From positions 1-64,000 of the forward strand of contig VZSE01012305.1 in assembly GCA_013398275.1 (NCBI GenBank): a stretch of 64,000 bases of DNA, given 5' to 3'. The notes below the pieces were generated by a model. It was not told the origin of the DNA and ran no database searches. It saw only the letters and a program-made list of their open reading frames with translations. Source of the DNA: Promerops cafer. Taxonomy: Eukaryota; Chordata; Aves; Passeriformes; Nectariniidae. A program made the translations under genes and the position numbers. This document shows, in pieces, positions 39,401 to 51,014 of the stretch. The first letter of the stretch is position 1; each line of letters begins with the position of its first letter.

Positions 39401-42177
39401 TGGAGGCTTCAGACTGACTGCTTCCTGCATTGTGGCTTCTCCTTTTATCACCCAAAAGTAGGGGAAAGAGCTGGGACAGATGCAGAAGTCTTAAAAGAAA
39501 TTATGTCCTTTTCTGCTATCAACCTCCAGTTATTCCCATGCAAAGTATATGTTTTTTTTCTAGTCTCTAAGGAAGAACTTACTGTTTCACCAACAGAAGC
39601 ACCATAACTATGTATTTTATTGAGTTAGTGAGTGGAGCTCATTTCCCTGGTGAAAGGAATTAATGTTCAGAGGAAGGGAAAAAAGAAGAGGATGGAGTCT
39701 AATACAGGCAAAAGAGCAAACCCATGATGAAATCAAGACAATAATTGATTTAGACTTGTTTTTAAACTACTCTCATGGTGTTTGATCTGCTTTATGGAGT
39801 GGGGTAAGAGTAGACTGTATCTGGAGTTGTAGGATTCTTTTTGCTTTTAAGAATGCAAATATTTGTTCATGTGTAAGGTTTTGTTTTCCACACGTGTGCT
39901 GGTATTCTTAGCATGACTCCATGTGATCACGGGTCTCGATCTCAATGGAGGAAGGGGTGTATACATGTGACTGTCTCATGTAAAGTGCAAGCACCATCTC
40001 CTGATCCTTGTATTTTCATTGTGCACCAACTTGATAGTGCTTTAGAGATTTTCTGGATCTGATTTTTATGCTCTGAGCAAATGGCTGGGCCATGCCCAGA
40101 TCAATTGCCTTGCGTGCCTGATGTGTCCAGGATATATTGCGCTTGTTATGCGCGTGAATTGCGTGTGTATAGCGTTGGTTTTATCTAGGGTTTTTGGACA
40201 GCCGCAAGTCCCAGACAAGTGCTTGGCCCTGAACTTTGCTACCAGGGAGAGCAGGTGGAGGCACAACTTCTTCTTGCTTTTCCCTCATAGTAAATTTGTC
40301 TGGTTATAGCTGTACCAAATCTTACGGAAGTAGGGCAGTCTTGGATGGTGGGGATCAACTAGTCTGCAGAGGTTTTTTAACATGAGCTTCACTGGTATTT
40401 GCAAAGATAACTTCACAGATCTGTGGATTATTGACAGCTTTTGAAGAGCTCCTGCACTTTTAGTTTGGCAAGGAATGGAAACAAGATGACTACAAGCTAG
40501 AGCTCACATGCTGAGATTCCCTTGATATCCTTGGTACAAAGTAGAGGGTTTTTCCTTCTGCTCTGTTGTAATAAATAGATGATGTATAAACACCTGCTTG
40601 TGAATGTGTAATGTAATTATTGCTATCAATTCTTTTTCAGGGTATGAGCATTATAGAGCAGCTAGATCCTGTATCTTTTAGCAATTACTTGAAGAAATAC
40701 CATAATACAATATGTGGAAGACATCCTATTGGAGTGCTATTAAATGTAAGTAACTTTTGATTTGTTGAAGAATGTAATTTCTGGAAAAACGCTTTCATTT
40801 GTAAAATGCAGTATTGCTGCAGCATTCCTTAGTTCTAAAATGTCAAGCCTTGAATTAATTTATTTTTTTAAGTGTTCTCAATTTGTTCTCTGATTTTCGT
40901 GGCTTGCTTATAGACAAATGTAAGCTCTTGAAAGGCCGAGGGTTTTCAGTTCCCTGAGGGAGATGATAAACCACATTCCTTTAGACTTTCAATGAAATGC
41001 AATCATTCACTTTCTCTTGGCCCTAAATAAATAAACAAATAAATTCATCTCCCTGAAGATGTACTTACTCTTTTGAATCAGTACTTCTGAATGTGTATTT
41101 ATTTTCTCTCTATTTCTATTAGCTAGCTATTGTGAGTGCCTTGTGATGTCTGGCAGTGTTTTTGAGTTTTGAAAATATGGTGAGAGATGGCCTCTGTAAA
41201 TGTTAGCGCAGAGCACCGTTAACTCATAAATTAACAGCAGTTAGAATTCAGATTACTTTCTGTTTACCATATTTTGCTTTGGTGATGCAGTGCAGCCATA
41301 AACCTGGCTTAACTTAGTTGTCTAAATTTGGTCACAGCTGCTTTACAGCACTGATGGAATGCTGCACATTTGTCATATTGCTTGAGTGAATCTCACTGTA
41401 TTTTTACTGTAATTCAAATCTGAAACAGGAAGCATGTTAACTTTTTTAAAAGGGAAAATTTAATTCACTGGGAATGTAGTCTGAATGGAGAACATAGAGA
41501 GGAACCTTTTAAAGTGGAGTCCCTAGAAGTTTGTATGAGCAGTATCAATATTGGTAATGCATGTAGCAAAGCTCACTACTGTAACAACTCTGCAAATACG
41601 CCCAACTCTTACCCTCAGATAATTATTAGTTTTGCAGCAAATCACAACTGAATTCTGTTCTTTTGCTTTTAGCCAATTGTCACACTTTAATAAATTATCT
41701 TTGTACCTTCTTTCTCCTTAATGGAAGAAATAGAATCTGAAAAGTGTTAATAGTGTCACGGTTTTTTCTGTTGCATCTGTGTTTCTGTATAAATTCCCTA
41801 AGGAACTGAAAGCATTGTTTCTAAAGGAGATGAAGGGTTCTGTGCTTTAGAGAACTGCATGGATGGTACCCAGTGCAGTGGGGGAAGCATCAGTGAATGA
41901 AACAGCACAGAAATGGGCTAGTTCCAGTAGTTACTGGGAGGTGCTTATATAATGAGCTTATGAGAGATGGTGCAAGGACCTTTGAGACCTAAGAAATGTA
42001 ATTTCACTGATACCTTTTTTTAAACAGCTCTTTCTCTCTCCTCAGGCTATCAACGAGCTCCAGAAGAATGGAATGAATATGAGCTTTTCATTTTTGAATT
42101 ACGCTCAGTCAAGCCAGTGTCGAAACTGGCAAGACAGCTCAGTGAGTTATGCAGCTGGAGCACTTATGGTCCACTGA
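27325..42177 (+). CDS. MEMO1: MEMO1, coding exons 2-9 (residues 21-297; exon 1 missing)
   Basis: Eight exons (27325-27406, 29488-29556, 31488-31600, 32903-33014, 33934-34076, 35223-35299, 40641-40745, 42046-42177) join in phase into 830 coding nt plus TGA. Adding the expected 61 nt of exon 1 gives 297 residues, the human length. The translation is nearly identical to human MEMO1. Visible differences include Asn69 for Ser, Lys73 for Arg, and Met295 for Thr near the C-terminus. The family is the MEMO/class III non-haem dioxygenase-like fold. Its metal-site residues are present: His49 (PHAGYTY), His81 (GPSHHVPL) and Cys244 (TICGRHP), plus the SSDFCHWG motif at 187-194. MEMO1 links ErbB2 signalling to microtubules and cell migration, and has been reported to bind copper and iron. 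Every junction is GT-AG. No stop or frameshift is seen. Confidence 0.97.
29488..29556 (+). CDS. MEMO1: MEMO1 coding exon 3 (residues 48-71)
   Basis: The acceptor is tttgcag and the donor gtgagt. It encodes [20 protein letters not shown] then NI, with metal-site His49. Residue 69 is Asn where human has Ser. Thr71 is split after two bases. Confidence 0.96.
29856..29985. repeat. T/G low-complexity tract in MEMO1 intron 3
   Basis: About 130 bp composed almost only of T and G (gttgggtttttttgg and similar variants), with no fixed unit. The minus strand would be an A/C tract. Confidence 0.75.
31488..31600 (+). CDS. MEMO1: MEMO1 coding exon 4 (residues 71-109)
   Basis: The acceptor is the less common TAG (gtcgtag) and the donor gtaagt. 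It encodes [20 protein letters not shown] then [17 protein letters not shown], with His81 of the metal site. Lys73 replaces human Arg. Confidence 0.96.
32903..33014 (+). CDS. MEMO1: MEMO1 coding exon 5 (residues 109-146)
   Basis: The acceptor is tatttcag and the donor gtacta. It encodes [20 protein letters not shown] then [16 protein letters not shown], as in human. The incoming Ile109 and outgoing Ser146 codons are split. Confidence 0.97.
33934..34076 (+). CDS. MEMO1: MEMO1 coding exon 6 (residues 146-194)
   Basis: The acceptor is cttataag and the donor gtaagt. It encodes residues from [18 protein letters not shown] through SSDFCHW, including Asp189, Cys191 and His192 of the conserved motif. 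Gly194 is split after one base. Confidence 0.97.
35223..35299 (+). CDS. MEMO1: MEMO1 coding exon 7 (residues 194-219)
   Basis: The acceptor is gtttcaag, so the exon begins in GTCAGAGG, and the donor is gtaagt directly after ATG. It encodes [20 protein letters not shown] then HLDKM and ends in phase 0. Confidence 0.97.
35300..40640 (+). other. MEMO1: MEMO1 intron 7 (5.3 kb)
   Basis: The longest of the MEMO1 introns after the first. It holds a G/T-rich low-complexity stretch near 38060-38115. Open frames of 80-105 codons at 37522-37776 and 38363-38680 show no family resemblance. No exon or interspersed repeat was recognised. Confidence 0.6.
40641..40745 (+). CDS. MEMO1: MEMO1 coding exon 8 (residues 220-254)
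   Basis: The acceptor is ctttttcag and the donor gtaagt. It is 35 codons, phase 0 at both ends, and encodes [20 protein letters not shown] then [15 protein letters not shown]. Cys244 completes the metal site. Its symmetrical phase means skipping would keep the frame but delete Cys244. Confidence 0.97.
41020..41046. repeat. Short (AAAT)n-like microsatellite
   Basis: The run aaataaataaacaaataaat in MEMO1 intron 8 is four to five units with one interruption. Confidence 0.7.
42046..42177 (+). CDS. MEMO1: MEMO1 last coding exon (residues 255-297 and stop)
   Basis: The acceptor is ctcctcag and TGA is at 42175-42177. It encodes [20 protein letters not shown] then [23 protein letters not shown]. 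Human ends ALTVH, so residue 295 differs. Confidence 0.97.
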   Translation, partial: AINELQKNGMNMSFSFLNYAQSSQCRNWQDSSVSYAAGALMVH

Positions 42178-42586
42178 ACTGCTGAACGCTCAGGGATGGC
42201 ACCTGCACACACTCTGTATACGGGGTCCCAGCCTAGCCCTTACAAAGATACAGTCCCTGGTCTTTGGGTATACTGAAACCTCAAACTAATAGAACTCTGT
42301 TCTTTTCTAGTAGGTGTAGTCCTTCCTTAGTTTCAACTCATTTAAAAATGCTTTCTTGTTTAGGACAATGGAAGGAAGACTGGTATCAGAGCTTTTTGTG
42401 AGAGTTTTTTTTTCTTTGGAAAAGATAATGGCAATGAAGGCATGGTGGTAGACTGTCCTTAAAAATACAACATGTAAAGCATTTACCATATCCTAAATTT
42501 GCACTCTTTGCAGACCTGTGCACATATACTCAGCTTTCAGAATAGTTTTGCAAGATGTAAATGGAAAAAGGGGGTGGAAGCTTTTT

Positions 42587-42714
42587 AATAAAAGAAAAAA
42601 AAGGAAAACAACGCATTTATAAATGATTCTGTATTAGAATATAATAAAACTCCAGTATAGTCAGTTACTACCCGTGATGTACAACAGATATCTTCTATTT
42701 TAGTTGCTAATAAA
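42587..42714 (+). terminator. MEMO1: Cluster of three proximal MEMO1 poly(A) signals
   Basis: AATAAA occurs at 42587-42592, 42643-42648 and 42709-42714, about 410-540 nt after the stop. Three canonical hexamers within 130 bp downstream of a last exon suggest real 3' end formation, although the region is A-rich. Confidence 0.65.
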
Positions 42715-44267
42715 GGGCTACACAAACCAAAATAGTCTGATTTAAACTTATTGCTTTCTGTTCTGTATGTGGCTGCTTGTCATTAACATTCTTTATCCTC
42801 AGTTCTTACGCTTGATAATTCAGCCATTCTGTAAAATACTTTAGAATGTATTTTGTATTCAACATTTGTTGACTACATCATTTACAGATTTTTTTTTTCT
42901 ATCTTAAACCTGCACTATGAGTTCAGCTGTGCAAAAGAATTTGGAAAACTCTTTGTATAGTCTAATCTTTTTTGTTTCACAATTGATCTATGAAGTAGTA
43001 TCTTTTAGTATGTGATACAAATTTGTATCAGCAGTACACTTTTAATGATTTTTATGCTCAGTTTGATTATTCAAGTGAAATAGACAAAGTATTTTTGTTT
43101 GAAGTTACTAAAACTTGAAGACAAGCAGTAGCTTGAAAATGATCATTCTTAGAGTATCTATCCGGCAGTCATAGGCCACAGAAGCCATGCAGTGCTAATC
43201 TCAAGCAATTATTCCTCAACGGTTATTTGGAAGGGGGAGGTAAGGCTTCTCTTTTTCCCCCATTTTTATTTTTTTATTCTTTGACCATGGGTAGAATTGT
43301 TTCATGTTTTTTAAACATCCCATGTTAAAAGTTCTTGAACTTTCTGGCAGCCAAAATAATGATGTAATTATTTCAGTTGTCATTCCCAAAGACTTCCTTT
43401 CTTTCTAATAAGAAATGCAAAGTAGGATGCAGTATTGGCTCATTATCTAAATGGAGATTTCATTCCTTGATATTTCACCTGCTATCAAAAAACCTTCTGG
43501 TACATTCAGCTTTTCTAAATGGCAGAGGGGAATTTCAGAATTTAATTTAGATTATCTCTGAAAGCTGTGGGAATTGTTGCATGCAAGGTCTTAGCTGAAA
43601 GCATACCAGACATCTTGTTTATTCTCTGCTTGCATCACTTCTATTTACCTTATCACAGTTGGCCACCATTTTATTAATAGCAGGTGAATGCTCCATTTAT
43701 AAAATGAACTACTTTGCAGATGTTCAAAATCCATCCCAAATGCCAAACTCCTGTGCATGCCTGTTCTTTTAGTTGCCTTACTGCTCTGCCTTGTTCTTGG
43801 AAAGTCTCAGCAGCAGACAGGGAAAACAACTTTCAGATTACTGTTGACAGACCAGCAAGAAGGCTGTGCAGGTAAAACTGAATTGGTAGCCAGTCTTTGT
43901 AAATACTTGTCTGACTGTGCCTTATTAACAAAGTAGTTTGATCATGAAGTTTTTTTAAAAAATCTTTGGTGAATACAAGTGTGATTAGGCTTGAGTTTCT
44001 TTCAGTCTTAGGCCAAATGCTTAACATCATTATTGAAACATACATTGGAACAGTTAAGTATATACTTTCTCCCTAAGGTAAACATAGTAATTAGCTTCTG
44101 ACTACAGATGCCTAAGTTGCATCTTAGTTCTGTAAGATAGTTTTAATGAAAAAAGCTCATAACTGGAAGAGCTTTGAGGAAATTGGTCAGCCATTTTACT
44201 CAGCGTAATGTTATTAAATACCTTATATTGACAGCACTTCACATGTAAACTGTACAATGTATTTCAA

Positions 44268-44273
44268 AATAAA
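44268..44273 (+). terminator. MEMO1: Distal MEMO1 poly(A) signal candidate
   Basis: AATAAA lies in tgtacaatgtatttcaaaataaag, preceded by TGTA motifs (CFIm-type). It is followed by T-rich stretches further downstream at about 44400-44470. Use is inferred. Confidence 0.5.
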
Positions 44274-44289
44274 GTTTCTAATTAAAATG

Positions 44290-47200
44290 GGAATTTCTGT
44301 GCCTACTAGTAATAACCAGCAATGACAGTTCAGAAACCCACTCAGAGAAATTTAAAGCTTTGTGAAACCTGTTCTAACTTAAAAGGCCCTTGTAAAAGCT
44401 TTTTTTTTTTTTTGCAGGAGGTACCTGATTTCAAAGAACTCAGATTTTTTTTTTTTTTTTTTTTTTTCCCCCTTTTGGTGGGCTTGGAAGGAGTTGACTT
44501 CAGTGCTCTGTTTCCTGGTGTGTTTGTTTAAGATGTGTCAGGAGGAAAAAGAGTCTTCTGAAAAACCTTCACACAAAGACTATTAGTTCATTATTTTAGC
44601 TTTACCACCACACATTTTATTCTCATTTAAATACACGTGTGTATATAGCATGTTGGGACAAAGAGTATCTGGTTTAGACAATACTGAATATTAAGTCCTG
44701 TTCACTTTTCTGGAGGTTTCTTCTATGCATAGGATGCCTGAGTTTTGACCACTCTTTTCATGCAGGAAATCCAGCCAGGGACACGATTCCCATTTAAAAA
44801 TTTTGGCATTTTAGAGAAAAGTTCACTTTGTGAAAATGTTGATTAAAATATTCCTCTGTTTTTCTGTTCTCATGTTGTTCACAAAGGACCTTTATGTATT
44901 TTTTTTCCCTTAAATACTGCCTAAGAAGTTCTTTTCAAGTGCTATCTACTGAGTTTGTAGTTCTTCAGTTCAATGTTTTTCACACTGAAGCGGCACAATA
45001 GGTCTGCCACTGTTTTGTGTTTAGATCAGCAGAAGTAGGAGGAAGCAGAGGCAGAAATAGCATCGTTCTGCGGGGCAGTGAATGGCTCTGTGGACACTGG
45101 AAGCCACCTCCTGCTTTGAAACCCTCGTGGCATGGAGTGAGTTGATAGTAGCTGCTCCAACTTCTCAGCCTTTGTCAAGTTATACGGCAGTTTGGGTATA
45201 TTTGTTTATTTTAAAGATCACTGCTTGAGTGGTTTTGATCCACTGTTCTCATTTAAGCTGGACCTCTGCTCCAGTGCAGTTCTCCTTTCTCAGTGCCTTC
45301 AGAAATGTTGAGTTTGCCCTCACTTTTTTAGAAGCTCTTGCTCTCACTGGTTCCCAGTCAGGGGCTCGTTGCTGTCTGAGGAGTCTTGGATATTGCTTAA
45401 GGCTGTACTTGGGAATTTTGGATTGATGTGTCAAGTAGTGAAGTGGGAGGAGGGGGAGGAGGGTGTCTGTTTGACACCTGCACACAGTCTCACAGTACTT
45501 CAGCATGTTGTTTCTGTACCTGTAGGGTTTTTTCCATTTCCTGTTTCTAATTTTCCCTTTATTCCCTCAGGGGAAAAAAAAAGCTCTTCTCTGCATCAAA
45601 GGAAGCTTGGCTCTGAAATGGTATCTGTCACTATGATTTGCAGTTGCTATTTGCTCAGGCTGAGTTGTGCTGACATCTGATCCACTCTCAAAAAATTACC
45701 AGAACTATTGTGTTTCTGGATAAATGTTTAAAATCCCTTTGCCTTCCTACATCAGTGGCAAAACTTCCTGAAAGTTAGTCTTGAAAAGATCTTTAGTGTG
45801 ACCAAGTGCAGATTTGGGGGTCCAGTGCAGTGCATATCAAAGCTGTGAGATGTTTTGGGTTGGGACCCATAGTGTAGCCAGCTGGCCTTTTCAGTAGATG
45901 GTTGCAAAACATGACTTGGAATTAATCTGTAGGGGTGAAATGACTTTATTCTCGCAGTAATGCACAATCTATTGTCTCTGAAGTTTATTTTTTTTTTCTT
46001 ATTTGATTTTGCCTAATTCTGAAAACAGTTTATCCCTACAGACAACTTCCAGATACCTGATGTCATTTGGGGGTTATCCTATGCCAGGATTAGCTGAAAA
46101 CTCGGTGTTTGTTTCTTCAAGTCTTTTCTGGTGTCTGTTTAGTGTGTGCATTCCCTACTGCTGGGGTCTGAGGCATCTCTGCCATTGCTTATGCCCCAGG
46201 AATGAAAATGCTGTGGTACTGATATATCCAAATGAAGAAAGCAATTATGTCAGTTTGTTTTCTTGCAGGTTTTAGGTTCTTGCAGGTAGAGGCTTGGATC
46301 TCTTTGGAAGGGGCAGAAAAATGAGGAGAAGATGGGAAAGCAAATGGTTGCTTTTCAAGTTTGATGTCAGGAACTGTTCTGCTATCTATATCTGGGAGCT
46401 GACATGCTGCCAAGCCCTGTCCAGTGCAGCTGTCAGTCAGGTGCAGTGGTGGGCAGCCTGTTACTGCTTCTTCAAAGAGAAGACATGCTGGGTGTCTTGT
46501 CAAGTGGAGCTTAGTTTGTTGAAATTCAGAGGTGAGAATCCTATGCTAAATTCTTTAAATTACAAAAGTAGGTAGAGGTATCTCCTACTTTTTGCAAAGG
46601 TGACAGATGGCCCTCCATACCCCCAGGTTTCTAAGGTGATGTGTTTGGTTCTTGGTGGATTTAATAGAAGATAATTTAAATAATTTTCTCAGTCCTGTCG
46701 TCTTGGTTGATACAAAAATGTATTTCCTGTAAATACTTCTAGATACCTTTTTAAAGTGGAGCCCAAGTTATTTCATTATTAATGTCAAACAGAAATATAT
46801 TCTAATTCTACTAGTTGTGTTTAAATCTCTTTAAAAGAATTAGCCATGCTCTCAAATTCTGCAGTGAGTGAAGGCAGTAATGAAACTTTAGACTTGAGTG
46901 ATCTACTGTCTGCTCTATATATGAGAAAGACTTAAAGGACAGAAAGAATAGAACATTGTGTTAAACATCAAACTAAAAACTCCACAAACATAAACTTCGC
47001 AGATTTCTTTTTTCCCTCTAGTGAGTTTTTAAAAAGTGAGAAATATCTTTCCTGAGCCTGTGACTGTAACTTCTCAAGACTGAAGACTGCAGTGCTATGA
47101 AGTCCCTTTTTTTGGTAAAAGGTGTTCATTTTTCTGCTGAACTCTTACAGCAGAAAGTAGAGTGTTGGCATCTTAGTGCCTGGGCTGCAGAGGCTTGTCT

Positions 47201-47870
47201 GGACTCCTGATCTGTGTGGGCAAGATGGCTTTAGGGAAAACCATCCCCTGGAATTTGTCAGTTGAGACTTAAACTACTTTTCATTTGTCTCCAGAATTGT
47301 TATAAAGATTTTGAAGAGTGAGCCCTTAAGCTCAGCTATGATGAATAAGTGTTGAACTCATGCATATTTTTTACTGGTAAAATTTATTTTTCTTTATGAT
47401 CACAGTCCAAAGAGCTGGTGTTACAAAGAATCTGTCAGTAAGATATCTGCTGTAAATGGGTGGTCTGGAAATGCAGTCTGGCCTCACAACTGCTTCCAGG
47501 GAGAAAGCACGTTTCTGCATTGTAAGGAATGGTTTTCTGTTTGCAGAGCTGTGATGTAACCAAATGCTGCTTTCAAGCTGTTCTTAAATAAACTGACTTG
47601 GTTGTTGTATGTAAGCACATAGCTCTGGAATGGGCTCAGCGTTGCATCCATCAGATGGGCAGCAGGGCAACGGGATGCATTACTCACAAGTGCCCCATGT
47701 ATTTCAAAGCCAACTTCAAAGCACTGGGCTGATGGGGGAAAAGAATTCCATTTAAGTGGGAAACAGGTGTGTTGTGGCAGGTGTAAATCTACTTTATGGA
47801 GACTACGCGAGTAGTCTCATGTTCATTTAAAGAAAAAAATTAATCCGAACGTCAAGAACCCAAACAACTC
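44290..47870. other. Downstream of MEMO1, no gene seen
   Basis: Two T-tracts (about 44401-44414 and 44446-44467) flank a short unique stretch. The remainder shows only short frames (up to about 104 codons) without recognisable families or repeats. Confidence 0.5.
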
Positions 47871-47894
47871 ACCAAGATTTAAAAAAAAGAAAAA

Positions 47895-48045
47895 GCCAAC
47901 CGAAGCGTGTGTGTGGGTGCGAGGAGCAGGGAGAAGCCGCGGCGGGCAGGGCAGGGCAGGGCTGGCTGGCGCTAGGTGTCAGTGTGGGAGCGCGGCCGCC
48001 CGGCGCCGACCGCAGCGGCAGGAGTAGCTGCTGCCGTGTGCGGAA
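47895..48045. promoter_or_regulatory. Isolated CpG island downstream of MEMO1
   Basis: I count about 17 CpGs in roughly 150 bp, in otherwise CpG-poor AT-rich DNA. It includes a NotI-type gcggccgc and a short gggca repeat (cgggcagggcagggcagggc). On the minus strand it runs into CTTG|GTGAGT at 47873/47872, a very good splice donor. This may be the promoter and first exon of an unannotated leftward, possibly non-coding, transcript. A 77-codon minus-strand frame covers the island but resembles nothing I know. Confidence 0.55.
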
Positions 48046-48396
48046 TATCAGATACAGCCTTGCCTTTTCCAGTTTGTCCTGAGCTTCTTGCCCGTTTTCC
48101 AACCACCTCTGTGTTTTAAATGTAAATCCTTATTTATAAGTTAGTTTGGAGATCATCACGTGCTGAGTTACCTTTGTCACAAACTACAGGACAAATGGTA
48201 GCAGCATCTGTTATGTACAGATGTTTCAGCTGACAAAGCTCATAACCAAACACTCCGAGAGAAGCCATGACACAGCTCCCACTGTGCCTCTGGGCCCAGC
48301 TCTTCCTGCTCTGCTGTAACCAGTCCATGTTTTGTGAGTCCTGCACAAATTGCTGCACTTGGTCTCTGTGGTGTTTTAGAAAGGGTGTTCTTCAGT

Positions 48397-48847
48397 TCAA
48401 GACAGCGTGGCAGCCTGGATTACAAACTGTCTGAGGGAAGGATTTCTCCCAAGCTCTGCTGCAAGTGGCACTGCAGTTGGAAAGTGTTCAACACGTGCTC
48501 CTGCCGCTGTAAAAGGTGGTGGTGAAGGTCCGATGGGTTTTGGCAACGTGGGCTCACAGGGGCAGCTGGAGCTGTTGCCCTGCCTGAGCTGGGGACAGCA
48601 GGAGGGATGTGAATGTCCTCTGGCATCTCCCACCCTTGCACCCCAAGACTTTGGTCCATGTGTTTGGTGTAGCCTGGCAAGTGGAGGGTTCCCCCCATGG
48701 AGATGGGGAACACCCACTGAGCTGCATATCTTTGACCATCCTACCTCTGCACAGATATTTATTTTTTCAAAGCTTGAAAAAATACCTGTGCATCTGACTG
48801 AGCTCTCTCTGAAGTCAATGGGAGACATATCAAACTTCACATTCTAA
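48397..48847. other. GC-richer block with long open frames on both strands
   Basis: Frames of 146 codons (+) and 147 codons (-) overlap almost exactly. Mutual overlap on opposite strands is typical of compositional openness rather than coding. I recognise no domain, splice pattern or repeat. It lies 350 bp right of the isolated CpG island, so non-coding exon sequence is conceivable. Confidence 0.3.
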
Positions 48848-49859
48848 GGAAATTTGGAACTGCTCAAGAAAGTGGTGAGGGAGCCAGGTCTCAGCTGTTG
48901 TAACCTGGGGGGAGAGACTGTGGAAGGAGAGTGCTGGCAGTGCATGCAGTGGAACAAAAGTAGAGATGAAGAAGATGCACTCAAATTGTATCTGGAGATA
49001 AATGTCCATGATGTCTAGCCCTAAGCAGAAGTTTTGTTTATCTGATCTTCAGTTAATTTTACAAGATTATTCTGTTCATTAAAAAAGGAATGGGTTTTTT
49101 TAATTTTTTAAAACACGTCTAGATTTTCTTGATATATGAGCTTTTCCATGACTAGAGTTTCTTTTAGCTAACCTCATCTTTATCTGAGAGAGAAATCTCA
49201 GGCCAAATCTAGCTTAATTTATACTTCAGTGGCATTCCAAAATGAAGTCAGAAGGTGAGGGTCTAAAAAGTCACGCTGGAAAAGACAAAAATAGAAAACA
49301 AGAAAACATCCACTTCTTTTTCCCCCAGCTGTCTCTGACTGGAACAGAGTTGGCCCAGTGAACAAATTTTGAAATTAATATTTTTCCCTTTCCATGCTGG
49401 GTTGTTTTTATCACTGGAGAGCATCTGGGCCCTGGCAGCTCCTGATGCGCTGGAGTATGCCATCACTAGTCCTTACCAAGGATTGCAGACCTAGCACTGG
49501 TGTAGCTCTCTGTCCAGAAGCAGGAAAGTGTGTGCTGAAATGGGCACTGTAGCTACAGTCTGTGTTTATATTTTTTTTGCATGGGTGTGGCTGACAGGAT
49601 GCTAAAGATGCCCTTTTCATGCTGGCTAGTGCTAGTGCAGAGCTGTACCCTCATAGGAGGAAAGGTAAAACAGTTGAGAGACACTGTGTCTTGGATTCTC
49701 CAGCATCTTGCTATACTGAGAGAAACAAAAACTGAGGGGGAAAGCCCAGCTTGACCAGGGCCAGAAAGCGTGGTTGGACCTGCGTGAGTTGGAAGCAGGG
49801 CCTTAGGTGATCTAGGGCATTGCCAAACAAAGCCCTGCATGTTCCATCCAGGAAAATGC

Positions 49860-50255
49860 CACCACTCCTCCAGGCAGCCTGTCCAAGCCTTTAGCTGGTC
49901 TCACAGGAGAAGTTTGTTTTGTGTCTGGAGACAAAACTTGCCCTGAAATGACTTAACTGCCCATCACAGTGAATCCTTGAGAAGAGAGTGCCTTCATCAT
50001 CTCTCAATATCTAACACTGGAAGACAGGAATGGAATCTCCCTGAGCCCTCACTTCACCAGGCTGAATGAACCCAATCCCTTTGGCCTTCCTTCATGTGTC
50101 AAGGTCTCCAATCTTACAACCATCTTGTGGCACTTAACCCCCCCACCCCCAACCCCAAAAACCTGCTGGGTTGCCCCTAGTTTTTTAATGTCCTTGACTG
50201 TGGGGGTAATACTGGGCACAGTGTCCAGATATGATGTGAGATAGTTGTAACTCTT
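49860..50255 (-). mobile_element. CR1 LINE fragment, older copy
   Basis: Ordered antisense CR1 landmarks: ctccaggcagcctgtccaagcc, then ctcacaggagaagtttg, caccaggctgaatgaaccca, aaccatcttgtggcac and gggcacagtgtccagatatg. This is the ORF2 C-terminal region and the adjoining 3' UTR. It is interrupted by a C-rich run at about 50139-50157 and carries many substitutions. Confidence 0.75.
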
Positions 50256-51014
50256 GGCGTGCTGGGTTCAGTCTCCCTGATACAGCACAGTCAGGTGCTG
50301 GTACAGTCACTGCCATAAGGTATTTTTCATCACGAGCTTTCAAAATGCTTTGTAAGGATGTTTTAGGAGTAGCTCTGTGTTTTGGCCCTCCTGAGATTTT
50401 TTCAGAATATGTCAAAGCTTCTTCAACCCTCCCATCTACAGATCAGAAAAATTAAGTCTTATTTTAGCTGCCCCCTTCCTTTTGGTATTGCAGACAAATA
50501 CCTCACCTTCTGCAATGTGTAACTCTAGGATAAAATTTACCAGGGGATAAAGGCCCTCTTAAAGAATAAGAGGGGTACATCAGTTTTACTCGTAAATGGA
50601 AGGCGATGAAATCTTTCAAGTTTCTCTTATGTCTACACCCCATGAAAGAAATTAAACTTTTTCTAAACTGTTCTATAAATGAAACACCATGTTTTTCTTG
50701 AATATTTCCCTGAGCAACATGACATTGGCACAAAAATAGGCCCTGATTCTAATATTGATAATTTTATCCAAAGGTATATGACAGCTGGGCAATTGCTCTG
50801 CCAGATCCCTGGTGATGGGGTTGCATGTTCTCTATGAAAGTGCTCTGGCCTTCTTGCCCAGCTCTGTGCTTGACCAAATGTTGAACTTTCATTCAAGTAA
50901 GGATCTATGCCTGAGGTTCCTCATCCTTATAGCAGAAACCGTGGTACTTGACTTCCTTTTGACAGAAGAAAGACAGTAGTGACCTCTACTCTATCTGTGT
51001 GGGTCTTTAAACAA

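Larger units (their letters stand above)
42178..44290 (+). other. MEMO1: MEMO1 3' UTR, proximal and extended forms
   Basis: AT-rich sequence follows the stop with no coding signature. A proximal end near 42610-42740 and a distal end near 44290 are both suggested by poly(A) signals. The extended form would be about 2.1 kb. Which form dominates cannot be told from sequence. Confidence 0.6.
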
